From Gammaproteobacteria bacterium (GTDB taxonomy: Bacteria; Pseudomonadota; Gammaproteobacteria; CAISUE01): a DNA stretch of 7,204 nucleotides. The stretch lies in NCBI GenBank assembly GCA_947378515.1, contig CANCKG010000028.1, forward strand, positions 1-7,204, given 5' to 3'. The translations under genes and the position numbers were made by a program. The first letter of the stretch is position 1. Each line of letters begins with the position of its first letter. Shown piece by piece: positions 1 to 5,882 of this stretch. The notes beneath the pieces were generated by a model that was not told the origin of the DNA, ran no database searches, and saw only the letters and a program-made list of their open reading frames with translations.

Positions 1-365
1 ATGGTGATATCCCAATGGCAGTACGCGCGATGAAAGCAGGGGCGATGGATTTTATTTTGAAGCCTTTTAATGATCAATTTTTATTGGAACAAATCCAAAA
101 AGCGCTTGATCAATTGAATGCGGCTACTCACAATGAACTGGATCAACAACTCGCTTTGCGGTTCGACAGCTTAACGAAACGAGAGCAAGCTATTATGGCA
201 TTAGTAGTTGCAGGCATGTTAAATAAACAAATCGCGCACGAATTAAGTATTGCTCTATCTACAGTGGAACTTCACCGCGCGCGCGTCATGCGTAAAATGC
301 ATGCTAAAACTTTAGCGCAGCTCATCAAGTATTCCTTAAGCTTAGAGTTACTCACCACCAACTAA
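1..365 (+). CDS. Response regulator, FixJ/LuxR type (5'-truncated)
   Basis: C-terminal part of a two-component response regulator; the start lies before the window and the reading frame is open from base 3. The first visible residues (GDIPMAVRAMKAGAMDF then ILKPF) are the end of a CheY-like receiver: the helix after the phosphorylation site, then the conserved Lys-Pro of the last strand. The phospho-acceptor Asp is outside the window. After a short helical linker comes a LuxR/FixJ helix-turn-helix (LTKREQ ... NKQIAHELSIALSTVELHRARVMRKM), which binds DNA after phosphorylation by a partner histidine kinase, expected upstream. The order receiver then LuxR HTH, with GDIPMAVRAMKAGA, is typical of the FixJ/TtrR/TodT subgroup. 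The regulon cannot be told from here. The permease downstream, 121 bases away on the same strand, is a possible target but nothing in the sequence proves it. Confidence 0.9.
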   Translation, partial: GDIPMAVRAMKAGAMDFILKPFNDQFLLEQIQKALDQLNAATHNELDQQLALRFDSLTKREQAIMALVVAGMLNKQIAHELSIALSTVELHRARVMRKMHAKTLAQLIKYSLSLELLTTN

Positions 366-486
366 TCGAGGGATTCTAAAAACTTGCAGCTATTCAATTT
401 AGTAAATTAAGACATCTTTGTTGTCCCAGGGCACTTGCATCGTGCTAAGATTAAGACCTTTATAGTTTATTCATAAGACTCTTGCT

Positions 487-1896
487 ATGCACACCAAACC
501 CGCTAAGCCCTTAAGTTTTTTTGTTTTAATGTTGATTATTGTCGGTTCCATTGACAGTATTCGTAATTTGCCTGCCACAGCAATTTTTGGCGAACCGCTT
601 ATTTTCTTTTTTTTATTTGGCGCGCTAACGTTTTTATTGCCCACAGCCTTATTATCTGCCGAATTATCATCGACCTGGAGCGAGCAGGGCGGAATCTATT
701 TTTGGGTAAAAAAAGCCTTTGGTGATCACATCGGCACTTTAGCTATTTGGTTGCAATGGGTGAATACTGTCGTGTGGATGCCGACGATTTTATCCTTTAT
801 TGCTAGTACCTTAGCCTACCTCATCGCGCCAAAATTGGCGACCAATCCTTATTATTTATTGATAGCCATTTTATGTCTATTGTGGCTATTAACATTCATT
901 ACCTCCAAAGGTATTCGTATTTCCGGTAAATTAGCCGCCGGCTGTACTATTTTTGGTATATTTTTGCCGATGGTGACGTTGATCATTTTAGGTGGCTTCT
1001 GGTTAGCCAGCGACAAAGCGGTTCATATTCATTTGTCATGGCAAGGTGCCGTGCCACATTTTAGTCATTGGGATAATTGGGTATCGTTAACCGGCGTCAT
1101 GACAGCTTTTTTAGGTGCTGAATTGGCTACCGTCAATGTCAGAGACGTACATAATCCAGAACGAAATTTCCCAAAAGCGCTGATTACGGCGGTCATTTTT
1201 ATTCTGATTACCATGATATTAGGTTCATTGACTATCGCTTTGATGATTCCCGCCGAGCAAATCAATCTGATGAATGGCACTATGGAAACTTTACAAAATT
1301 TTTTCACCAGTTATCATTTAAGCTATTTAATGCCGGTAGCGGTATTGATGATTTTTTCCGGCGCTTTTGGTGAAATGGTCAATTGGACCACATCGCCGGC
1401 ACGTGGTTTAACGCAAACAATTGATAATGGTTATTTACCTAAGATACTCAAATCTTCTGATACCTTAATACCTTATAAACGGATCTTGGTGGTGCAATCG
1501 ATAATTGCCAGCGTTATCAGTTGTTTGTTTATTTTATTACCCAAAATCAATAGTTCGTATTGGTTATTAACGGTGTTGAGTACCGAAGTCTATATGGCAA
1601 TGTACATGATGCTTTTTATAGCGGGTATCTGTTTGGCTTATAAATTTCCAGATGACAAAGCTAAATTTCGCTTGCCGGGTGGCAAACTCGGTCGCTGGCT
1701 AATCTGTGGTCTTGGCTTAGTAGGCACTTCTTTGACGCTCATCATCGGATTTTTCCCGCCAACCGATGTGGCATTATCGATGCAGCACTACACCTTGTAC
1801 TTTATCATTGGCCTAGCTTGTATGGTGCTGCCGGTACTTGGTATGTACGGCTATAAGGTTGGGCATAAATCGTTGATTAGCACTGAGCGCGGCTGA
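487..1896 (+). CDS. APC-family amino acid permease, GadC-like antiporter
   Basis: Inner-membrane amino-acid transporter of the APC superfamily, closest in style to the glutamate:GABA antiporter group. The 469-residue protein is strongly hydrophobic, with about 12 predicted membrane segments. The N-terminal region has the APC pattern of a broken first helix (IIVGSIDSIRNLP), then LLSAELSSTWSEQGGIYFWVKKAFG, matching the GadC-type 'AE...EGGxFxWV...G' signature. A later PERNFPKA segment is the usual charged cytoplasmic loop between helices. E. coli GadC is 511 residues long and ends in a C-terminal plug that blocks the path at neutral pH; this protein stops soon after the last helix (VGHKSLISTERG), so that plug seems absent and pH gating may differ. 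The substrate cannot be read from sequence. The ATG at 487 has only a weak ribosome binding site, but it fits the family's N-terminus. The gene stands alone on its strand and is followed by a strong terminator-like hairpin. Confidence 0.88.
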   Translation: MHTKPAKPLSFFVLMLIIVGSIDSIRNLPATAIFGEPLIFFFLFGALTFLLPTALLSAELSSTWSEQGGIYFWVKKAFGDHIGTLAIWLQWVNTVVWMPTILSFIASTLAYLIAPKLATNPYYLLIAILCLLWLLTFITSKGIRISGKLAAGCTIFGIFLPMVTLIILGGFWLASDKAVHIHLSWQGAVPHFSHWDNWVSLTGVMTAFLGAELATVNVRDVHNPERNFPKALITAVIFILITMILGSLTIALMIPAEQINLMNGTMETLQNFFTSYHLSYLMPVAVLMIFSGAFGEMVNWTTSPARGLTQTIDNGYLPKILKSSDTLIPYKRILVVQSIIASVISCLFILLPKINSSYWLLTVLSTEVYMAMYMMLFIAGICLAYKFPDDKAKFRLPGGKLGRWLICGLGLVGTSLTLIIGFFPPTDVALSMQHYTLYFIIGLACMVLPVLGMYGYKVGHKSLISTERG

Positions 1897-1923
1897 ATAG
1901 ATACGATGGCAGTAACTAGCAAG

Positions 1924-1954
1924 AAACACTCCGGCCTTTAGGTCGGGGTGTTTT
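1924..1954 (+). terminator. Rho-independent terminator-like hairpin after permease
   Basis: Thirteen paired bases (1924-1936 with 1941-1953, two of them G-T wobbles) around a TTTA loop, ending in TTTT. It lies 27 bases after the permease stop, so it is well placed to terminate that transcript. GC-rich hairpins with a TTTA-type loop also occur in the ends of IS200/IS605 elements, and the next sequence looks like such an element, so it may have come in with the element and now serve both roles. Confidence 0.65.
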
Positions 1955-2057
1955 AGACTTGGGGGCGGTGTGCAAATCGAACAAGTCCGCACCTTGTGAA
2001 ACCTTAGGCGTAGGCCGAGGTACGGTGCTCCTACCGCCCTGAAGGGCGGGATTTCAA
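1955..2057 (+). ncRNA. Orphan omegaRNA-like right end of an IS200/IS605 (TnpB) element
   Basis: This resembles the conserved 3' end that follows tnpB genes, which doubles as the scaffold of the TnpB guide RNA (omegaRNA). Visible signs are a hairpin ACAAG/CTTGT closing on tccgcac (1981-1995), a second stem CGGT/ACCG (2022-2035), then a tight hairpin CCGCCC-TGAA-GGGCGG (2034-2049) a few bases before TTTCAAA. TCAA at 2054-2057 resembles the right cleavage site known for IS608. No tnpA or tnpB lies beside it; the upstream gene is an intact permease. It is therefore either a remnant, a miniature (non-autonomous) element, or a stand-alone guide RNA whose guide would be the bases after 2057. The family assignment is from memory of such ends and needs a covariance-model search. 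Confidence 0.5.
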
Positions 2058-2079
2058 ACCAGCTAAGGAATTTGGATGA

Positions 2080-2223
2080 ATGGGACAATCAGATTTGAAA
2101 TATTGTCCTGATTTCCCCTCTAAAATCAAGTGCGAGACGAATTCTCTGCTCACCCATAAAGAAGCAGGCTTCACGACTAATATTAAGAAATCCGTGAATA
2201 GTCAGGGCAATGCGTGTTCATAA
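2080..2223 (+). CDS. Possible 47-residue ORF, unrecognised
   Basis: A short frame beginning MGQSDLKYCPDF with an AAGGA at 2065-2069, 10 bases before the ATG. It has three cysteines and a basic C-terminal half (HKEAGFTTNIKKS). I recognise no family. It lies just after the IS-type right end and overlaps small inverted repeats, so it may be chance or a fragment of a decayed gene. Coding status is doubtful. Confidence 0.15.
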   Translation: MGQSDLKYCPDFPSKIKCETNSLLTHKEAGFTTNIKKSVNSQGNACS

Positions 2224-2319
2224 AACCTTAAGTTTAGTAATTTAAAATGTATCCATTCATCACATTTTTCTATTTTTTGCGTAGATCTTAATTGGTGACT
2301 CCTTACACGATGGGGGATT

Positions 2320-2369
2320 GTTAAGGGAGGCTTTGCGGAAGCAGAAAAACCGTGATTCTCTCCCTTAAC
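2320..2369. repeat. Inverted repeat / long hairpin
   Basis: GTTAAGGGAG (2320-2329) is the exact reverse complement of CTCCCTTAAC (2360-2369). The 30-base interior contains a smaller GCTT/AAGC helix near 2331-2343. There is no T-run on either side, so it is not a classic terminator. It lies about 20 bases before copy 1 of the structured repeat and could be part of the same transcript leader. Function unknown. Confidence 0.6.
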
Positions 2370-2390
2370 TCGCATTAGCGCGGATTTCTC

Positions 2391-2521
2391 GCGCGTATGT
2401 GCTGAATATACCCATCGCACTTTGAAGTGCGATGGGTATAAATTTAAAATAGAGCTATATCGCTCGCCATAGGCACACGTTAAATTATTAACCTCGCATC
2501 TTGAATGGCGAGCGGTATAGC
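2391..2521 (+). repeat. Structured dispersed repeat, copy 1
   Basis: About 130 bases folding into two strong hairpins. Hairpin A is a perfect 16-bp palindrome (2407-2422 with 2425-2440). Hairpin B has a 17-bp stem (2454-2470 with 2505-2521, one T-G wobble) whose interior carries a nested hairpin GTTAA-ATTA-TTAAC (2479-2492). A second copy, about 87% identical by hand alignment, is found inverted at 5710-5837. This copy ends 26 bases before the ATG of the secreted-protein gene and reads in that gene's sense. It could be a cis-acting leader RNA, a small RNA gene, or a miniature mobile palindrome (REP/MITE-like). Confidence 0.85.
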
Positions 2522-2547
2522 ACCTAACTATTACTTGAGACTTTCTC

Positions 2548-3120
2548 ATGACAAATACTACATCACGGCCTAATAGTCTGCGACTCTTTGCTTTGTTAAT
2601 GTTGCTTCCAATCAGCGTGTTAGCTGACATTCAAGATAATCCTGCTGCTTGGGCTAATGTCTGCACTACTAACGGTGGTCAAATACTCAGCTTGGCGATT
2701 CAATTTAATAATCAAAAAATCAGTGGCTTAACGCATGACTTTTGTGAATTTAATTCCAATACGATCGTCGGGTTAGAGGTTTTATCTAAAAGCACACCGA
2801 CACTGGCAGCAACTTTCGTTCAAGCGCTCTATGTTAGCCCAACGATAGACATACCATCACCTTCGGGTAATCCTGCTTATGATGTTTGTTTAAAATTAAG
2901 CGGCACCATGAGTGTCAACAACGAAGCGACGAGTGGTTTTTATCTTCCAGGTGGGCAAATGAGTATGTGTGTGTTTGCTGATGGCTCCATGTTAGATTCA
3001 CAAAGTTTACTTTATTTAGCGGTAGGTTCAGAACCTGCGGCTAAAGCATTAATTACTTCAGCACCACTGCCAATCACCATCCCTGATATTTATGTCACAC
3101 GCGCCACTGCTAATGGTTAA
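2548..3120 (+). CDS. Secreted four-cysteine protein, tandem DUF333-like units
   Basis: A 190-residue exported protein of unknown function. The N-terminus is a Sec signal peptide: a polar, Arg-containing start, the hydrophobic stretch LFALLMLLPISVLA, and likely cleavage after SVLA (about residue 26). The mature part has only four cysteines (39, 66, 114, 141), in two units of the same design: NPA (31-33 and 108-110), Cys, a small or Gly pair 4-5 residues on, then Cys-x-Phe exactly 27 residues after the first Cys. The second unit (NPAYDVC ... MCVFADGS) resembles DUF333, a small periplasmic domain often labelled 'putative hemolysin' without good proof; the first unit is more diverged. Each pair probably forms a disulfide in the periplasm. 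The start is supported by GAGA at 2537-2540, 7 bases before the ATG. The gene follows structured repeat copy 1. Family assignment is moderate; function is unknown. Confidence 0.75.
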   Translation: MTNTTSRPNSLRLFALLMLLPISVLADIQDNPAAWANVCTTNGGQILSLAIQFNNQKISGLTHDFCEFNSNTIVGLEVLSKSTPTLAATFVQALYVSPTIDIPSPSGNPAYDVCLKLSGTMSVNNEATSGFYLPGGQMSMCVFADGSMLDSQSLLYLAVGSEPAAKALITSAPLPITIPDIYVTRATANG

Positions 3121-3128
3121 TAAAAAAA

Positions 3129-3165
3129 TCGCAATAATTAACGATAATTACGTGAATTATTGCGA
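3129..3165. terminator. Inverted repeat after secreted-protein gene
   Basis: TCGCAATAATT (3129-3139) pairs perfectly with AATTATTGCGA (3155-3165) around 15 bases. It starts 8 bases after the stop at 3120, a natural place for a + strand terminator, but the bases after it are AAAAC, not T. The T-run lies on the other strand (complement of the A-run at 3122-3128), so as a classic intrinsic terminator it would work on - strand transcripts. It may instead protect the mRNA 3' end or act as an operator near the HU-like gene promoter. Confidence 0.45.
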
Positions 3166-3212
3166 AAACTATGCTACTTTATGCGCCTTAAGATTCATTA
3201 TTCATCAAAATC

Positions 3213-3218
3213 AAGGAG
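3213..3218 (+). promoter_or_regulatory. Strong Shine-Dalgarno of HU-like gene
   Basis: AAGGAG lies 6 bases before the ATG at 3225. It is by far the best ribosome binding site in the window, and it fixes the start of the HU-like gene and implies high translation, as expected for an abundant nucleoid protein. Confidence 0.8.
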
Positions 3219-3224
3219 ATTGGC

Positions 3225-3560
3225 ATGACGACTATCGCTCGTGTAAAAGCAATCAAAGTAGCACTGAAAAAACCTCAATTAATGGCTGAAATTGCCACAT
3301 TAACCGAATTATCAAAAAAAGAAGTGACCTTGGTTTTTGAAGCGTTGGCTGAAATAATTCATGGCCACTTAAAAAAAGGCGGTGCTGGTGAATTCACTAT
3401 TCCAAGTTTATTGAAGTGCAAAATTAAACGTAAACCTGCTACTAAAGCACGTAAAGGTATCAATCCTTTCAACGGTGAAGAAATGATGTTTAAAGCGAAG
3501 CCAGCCCGCAATACGGTAACGATTCGGCCGTTAAAGAAATTAAAAGAAATGGCTGAATAA
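3225..3560 (+). CDS. HU-family DNA-binding protein, N-terminally extended
   Basis: A small basic nucleoid protein of 111 residues; classical HU is about 90. HU/IHF proteins are dimers that bend DNA with two beta-arms. The first 15 or so residues (MTTIARVKAIKVALKK) are an added basic stretch. Residues 16-53 form the helical dimerisation body (LTELSKKEVTLVFEALAEII). AGEFTIP (54-60) matches the turn written GFGTF in E. coli HU. The arm follows (about 66-95), rich in Lys and Arg, with INPFNGEE (80-87) taking the place of the canonical RNPxTGxE, so Pro81 should be the residue that intercalates between base pairs. The tail VTIRPLKKLKEM is basic. This extended version is widespread in proteobacteria as a second HU-like protein. 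The gene appears monocistronic and converges on recQ, sharing a hairpin at 3580-3624. Confidence 0.9.
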   Translation: MTTIARVKAIKVALKKPQLMAEIATLTELSKKEVTLVFEALAEIIHGHLKKGGAGEFTIPSLLKCKIKRKPATKARKGINPFNGEEMMFKAKPARNTVTIRPLKKLKEMAE

Positions 3561-3579
3561 ATTAGTGACGCGCATTGAT

Positions 3580-3624
3580 TAATGCTGGAAGAGCAGGTCA
3601 TTATGGCCTGCTCTTCCAGCATTA
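3580..3624. terminator. Perfect 18-bp hairpin between convergent HU-like gene and recQ
   Basis: Bases 3580-3597 are the exact reverse complement of 3607-3624, with a 9-base loop. It begins 19 bases after the HU-like stop, and its right arm contains the recQ stop codon (3622-3624). Neither strand has a T-run after it, so it is not a textbook intrinsic terminator. It more likely blocks 3' exonucleases or limits convergent read-through for both genes. Confidence 0.65.
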
Positions 3625-5469
3625 CACGTGTAAAATTTGCAACAACTCATCCCCATACGCTTCTAATTTTTTAGCGCCAATGCCAACAATGCCACTTAAT
3701 TCCACTAACGTTTGAGGCATTTGTTCAGCCAATGTAATCAAAGTGCTGTCATGAAAAATAATATAAGCAGGTAGATTGTTTTTAGCGGCAATGGCACTGC
3801 GCCAAGCTTTCAAAGTTTTTAAACACGCAGCACTGTCGTCATCTAAGCCAGTTGAATTGACTGATTTTTTGAGTATCATTTTTTTATTTTTTACAAGTGC
3901 CTTTGTTTCAGCGCGCAAATGAACGTGCACGTCACCTTTTAATACCCCACGCGCACGTTCAGTCAATTTCAAGGTATTAAAAGCTCTCGCATCCACTCGC
4001 ACCACGCCAGTTGCCACTAATTGCCGTAAAATACTGCGCCATTGACTATCACTTAATGTCGCACCCAAGCCAAAAGTACTCAACGTGCTATGGCCAAATT
4101 GCTTTACTTTATCGTTCAGCTTACCACGCAACACATCGATCAAATGGCTTGCCCCAAAACTGATATTTGAATGCTGTTCGATGCGATAAATGCAGCTCAA
4201 TAATTGTTGCGCTGAAATAGTCGCATCCCAAATTGCTGGCGGATTTAAGCAATTATCACAATTACCGCACGCTTGACTGTGTTCATCAAAATAATGCAGT
4301 AAACGTACGCGGCGGCAATCGGTCGCCTCAGCTAGTGCTAATAGGGCATCAAGTTTGCCACGCAAGGATTGCTTAAAGGTTTCAGAACCGATGCTTTCAT
4401 CGATCATGCGCCGTTGGTTGACGACATCTTGTAAACCATAGGTCATCCAAGCATTGGCGATATCACCATCGCGGCCAGCTCGGCCCGTTTCTTGATAATA
4501 ACTTTCGATATTTTTGGGTAAATCTACATGGGCGACGAAGCGCACATTGGGTTTATCGATTCCCATTCCAAAAGCAATGGTTGCCACCATGATTAAACCA
4601 TCTTCACGTAAAAACCGATTTTGATGCCTGGTGCGAATTTTAATGTCTAATCCTGCGTGATAGGGAAGGGCATTTAAACCTTCGTGCTTTAACCATTCGG
4701 CGGTTTCTTCGACTTTCTTACGCGATTGGCAATAAACGATACCGGCATCATCCAGATGTTCAGTGCGAATAAACGCTAGCAATTGTTTACGTGCATCAAG
4801 TTTGGACGCGACGCTATAACGAATATTAGGGCGATCAAAACTACTGACGAAGCAATGGGCTTGTTCGAGTTGTAAGCGCTCGATGATATCCGCGCGAGTA
4901 ATATTATCGGCTGTGGCGGTTAAGGCAATACGCGGCACACCGGAAAAACGTTCGGGTAGTAAACTTAAAGACCGATATTCGGGGCGAAAATCATGACCCC
5001 ATTGGCTGACGCAATGCGCTTCATCGATGGCAAATAGGCTTAACGCTCTATGCTCATGCAAAGATTCAAGCATTGCTAAGAAGCGCGGCGTGGTTAGCCG
5101 TTCGGGTGCAACATACAACAAGATCAATTCACCGCGCAGCAATTGTTGTTCGACTGCCCTACTCTCAGCAGCACTTTGACTGGAATTTAAAAAAGCCGCT
5201 GTTACCCCAGCGACATCAAGCGCACCCACTTGGTCGTGCATAAGGGCAATTAACGGTGATATGACGATGGTGGTGCCTAAGCCTCGCTTGAAGCGAACAA
5301 TGGCGGGAATTTGATAACACAGCGATTTACCACCGCCGGTGGGCATTAAGACTAGCGCATCACCGCCATTATGCACATGATCAATTACCGTTTGCTGAGC
5401 ACCACGAAAATGACTATAGCCAAAGACTTCGCTTAAAATCTGTTGAGAAGTGTTTGATTCACGGTTCAA
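3622..5469 (-). CDS. recQ: ATP-dependent DNA helicase RecQ
   Basis: A 3'-5' superfamily 2 DNA helicase acting in recombination repair and stalled-fork processing in the RecFOR pathway. The 615-residue length matches E. coli RecQ (about 610). Motifs in order: motif 0 [10 protein letters not shown] (16-25), Walker A MPTGGGKS (42-49, Lys48), DEAH box (149-152) followed by the RecQ aromatic-rich loop ([13 protein letters not shown]), TAT motif III (184-186), motif [13 protein letters not shown], motif [12 protein letters not shown] (326-335) with the arginine finger. A zinc site follows with Cys385, 401, 404 and 407, then a winged helix (about 412-520) and an HRDC domain (about 545-615) that helps bind DNA. 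All key residues are present, so it should be active. The start is TTG at 5469: an in-frame TAA lies six codons upstream and no ATG intervenes; AAGG sits 9 bases before it. It lies 4 bases after the phnA-like gene and is probably co-transcribed with it. Confidence 0.96.
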   Translation of the reverse strand: MNRESNTSQQILSEVFGYSHFRGAQQTVIDHVHNGGDALVLMPTGGGKSLCYQIPAIVRFKRGLGTTIVISPLIALMHDQVGALDVAGVTAAFLNSSQSAAESRAVEQQLLRGELILLYVAPERLTTPRFLAMLESLHEHRALSLFAIDEAHCVSQWGHDFRPEYRSLSLLPERFSGVPRIALTATADNITRADIIERLQLEQAHCFVSSFDRPNIRYSVASKLDARKQLLAFIRTEHLDDAGIVYCQSRKKVEETAEWLKHEGLNALPYHAGLDIKIRTRHQNRFLREDGLIMVATIAFGMGIDKPNVRFVAHVDLPKNIESYYQETGRAGRDGDIANAWMTYGLQDVVNQRRMIDESIGSETFKQSLRGKLDALLALAEATDCRRVRLLHYFDEHSQACGNCDNCLNPPAIWDATISAQQLLSCIYRIEQHSNISFGASHLIDVLRGKLNDKVKQFGHSTLSTFGLGATLSDSQWRSILRQLVATGVVRVDARAFNTLKLTERARGVLKGDVHVHLRAETKALVKNKKMILKKSVNSTGLDDDSAACLKTLKAWRSAIAAKNNLPAYIIFHDSTLITLAEQMPQTLVELSGIVGIGAKKLEAYGDELLQILHV

Positions 5470-5473
5470 GTAC

Positions 5474-5683
5474 TTAAACCTTTTTTAAAAAGCAGGTTTT
5501 GAGCACCATCATGGTTTTGCCATCGCGGTATTCGATTTCATCCGGATCATGGGTGATGCGAATGTTTTTAACGACCAAGCCTCTTTTGAGTACCATCGAT
5601 GAGCCTTTGACTTTTAAATCTTTGATGACTTGCACCGAATCGCCATCATTGAGGGCTGTACCATTACTGTCTTTGCAATCCAT
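5474..5683 (-). CDS. PhnA/YjdM-type domain protein, short form
   Basis: A 69-residue protein matching the C-terminal domain of E. coli YjdM (PhnA): [19 protein letters not shown], then [12 protein letters not shown], then [15 protein letters not shown] and a closing [11 protein letters not shown]. coli YjdM is about 111 residues and has an N-terminal zinc ribbon; this form lacks it, as many short homologues do. Despite the name 'alkylphosphonate utilisation', the family is not a proven phosphonate enzyme and its role is unsettled. The fold is expected to be a small SH3-like beta barrel. The ATG at 5683 has GGAA at 5692-5695, about 8 bases upstream. Its last codons hold the ribosome binding site of recQ, so translation of the two is probably coupled. 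The second structured repeat lies about 27 bases upstream in the same sense. Confidence 0.85.
   Translation of the reverse strand: MDCKDSNGTALNDGDSVQVIKDLKVKGSSMVLKRGLVVKNIRITHDPDEIEYRDGKTMMVLKTCFLKKV
5475..5483 (-). promoter_or_regulatory. recQ ribosome binding site inside the phnA-like gene
   Basis: On the - strand the run AAAAAAGG ends 9 bases before the TTG start of recQ, and it lies within the last Lys-Lys-Val codons of the phnA-like gene. This decides the choice of the TTG start at 5469 and suggests that recQ is translated by coupling with its upstream neighbour. Confidence 0.6.
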
Positions 5684-5709
5684 AAAGTTTCCATAATATT
5701 AAGAGCGAG

Positions 5710-5837
5710 CACTATACCGCCCGCCATTTAAGATGCGAGGTTAATGATTTAACGTGTACCTATGGCGAGCGGTATATCTCTATTTTGAATATACACCCAT
5801 CGCACTTAAGGTGCGACGGGTGTATTATACTACGCGC
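5710..5837 (-). repeat. Structured dispersed repeat, copy 2 (inverted)
   Basis: Reverse-orientation copy of the element at 2391-2521. Hairpin A pairs 5791-5805 with 5811-5825, hairpin B pairs 5713-5727 with 5762-5776, and the nested GTTAA-TGAT-TTAAC is kept (5740-5753). Both copies share the GCGCGTA edge and differ at roughly 14 of 110 aligned positions. Stem changes keep pairing on the - strand here: a full T-A to C-G swap, A-T to G-T, T-G to C-G and T-A to T-G. It reads in the sense of the phnA-like gene, whose ATG is 26 bases beyond its end, just as copy 1 precedes the gene at 2548. It also fills most of the gap after the outer-membrane gene, so it could act as that gene's 3' structure. 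Confidence 0.85.
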
Positions 5838-5882
5838 TTGAGGGCACTGGTAGTTCAGCAATAAAGTGAAGTAGACGTTTTC

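Larger units (their letters stand above)
1897..2547. other. Gene-poor, repeat-rich intergenic stretch
   Basis: No convincing conserved protein is encoded in these 651 bases. In order it holds a terminator-like hairpin (1924-1954), an IS200/IS605-type right end (about 1955-2057), two mutually exclusive short helices (2082-2117), a weak 47-codon reading frame (2080-2223), an AT-rich spacer (2221-2290), a 50-base hairpin (2320-2369), a small GC hairpin around 2379-2396, and copy 1 of the structured repeat (2391-2521). Such dense inverted repeats suggest accumulated mobile-element debris and/or structured leader RNA ahead of the secreted-protein gene at 2548. Confidence 0.7.

Noticed and set aside
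435..466. Promoter-like pair TTGCAT ... TATAGT upstream of the permease
   Set aside because: The spacer is 20 bases, too long for a normal sigma-70 promoter, and no better pair was clear.
1813..2088. Minus-strand frame of 91 codons over the permease end and the omegaRNA-like region
   Set aside because: It crosses the terminator hairpin and IS-type right end and overlaps a well-supported gene; its composition is Pro/Ser/Arg-rich and unlike a protein.
2202..2630. Minus-strand frame of 142 codons
   Set aside because: It covers structured repeat copy 1 and the signal peptide of the secreted-protein gene on the other strand; the translation looks random.
3092..3289. Plus-strand frame of 65 codons bridging the secreted-protein and HU-like genes
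   Set aside because: It overlaps both real genes in another frame, contains a hairpin, and resembles nothing.
3359..3622. Minus-strand frame antisense to the HU-like gene
   Set aside because: A mirror of the HU coding sequence plus the terminator hairpin; no family resemblance.
5499..5696. Plus-strand frame of 65 codons antisense to the phnA-like gene
   Set aside because: The phnA-like frame on the other strand matches a known family; this one does not.
2391..5837. The paired inverted repeats as ends of one 3.4-kb composite transposon
   Set aside because: There is no transposase between them, the genes inside are ordinary housekeeping types, and no target duplication is visible; separate copies of a dispersed element are simpler.
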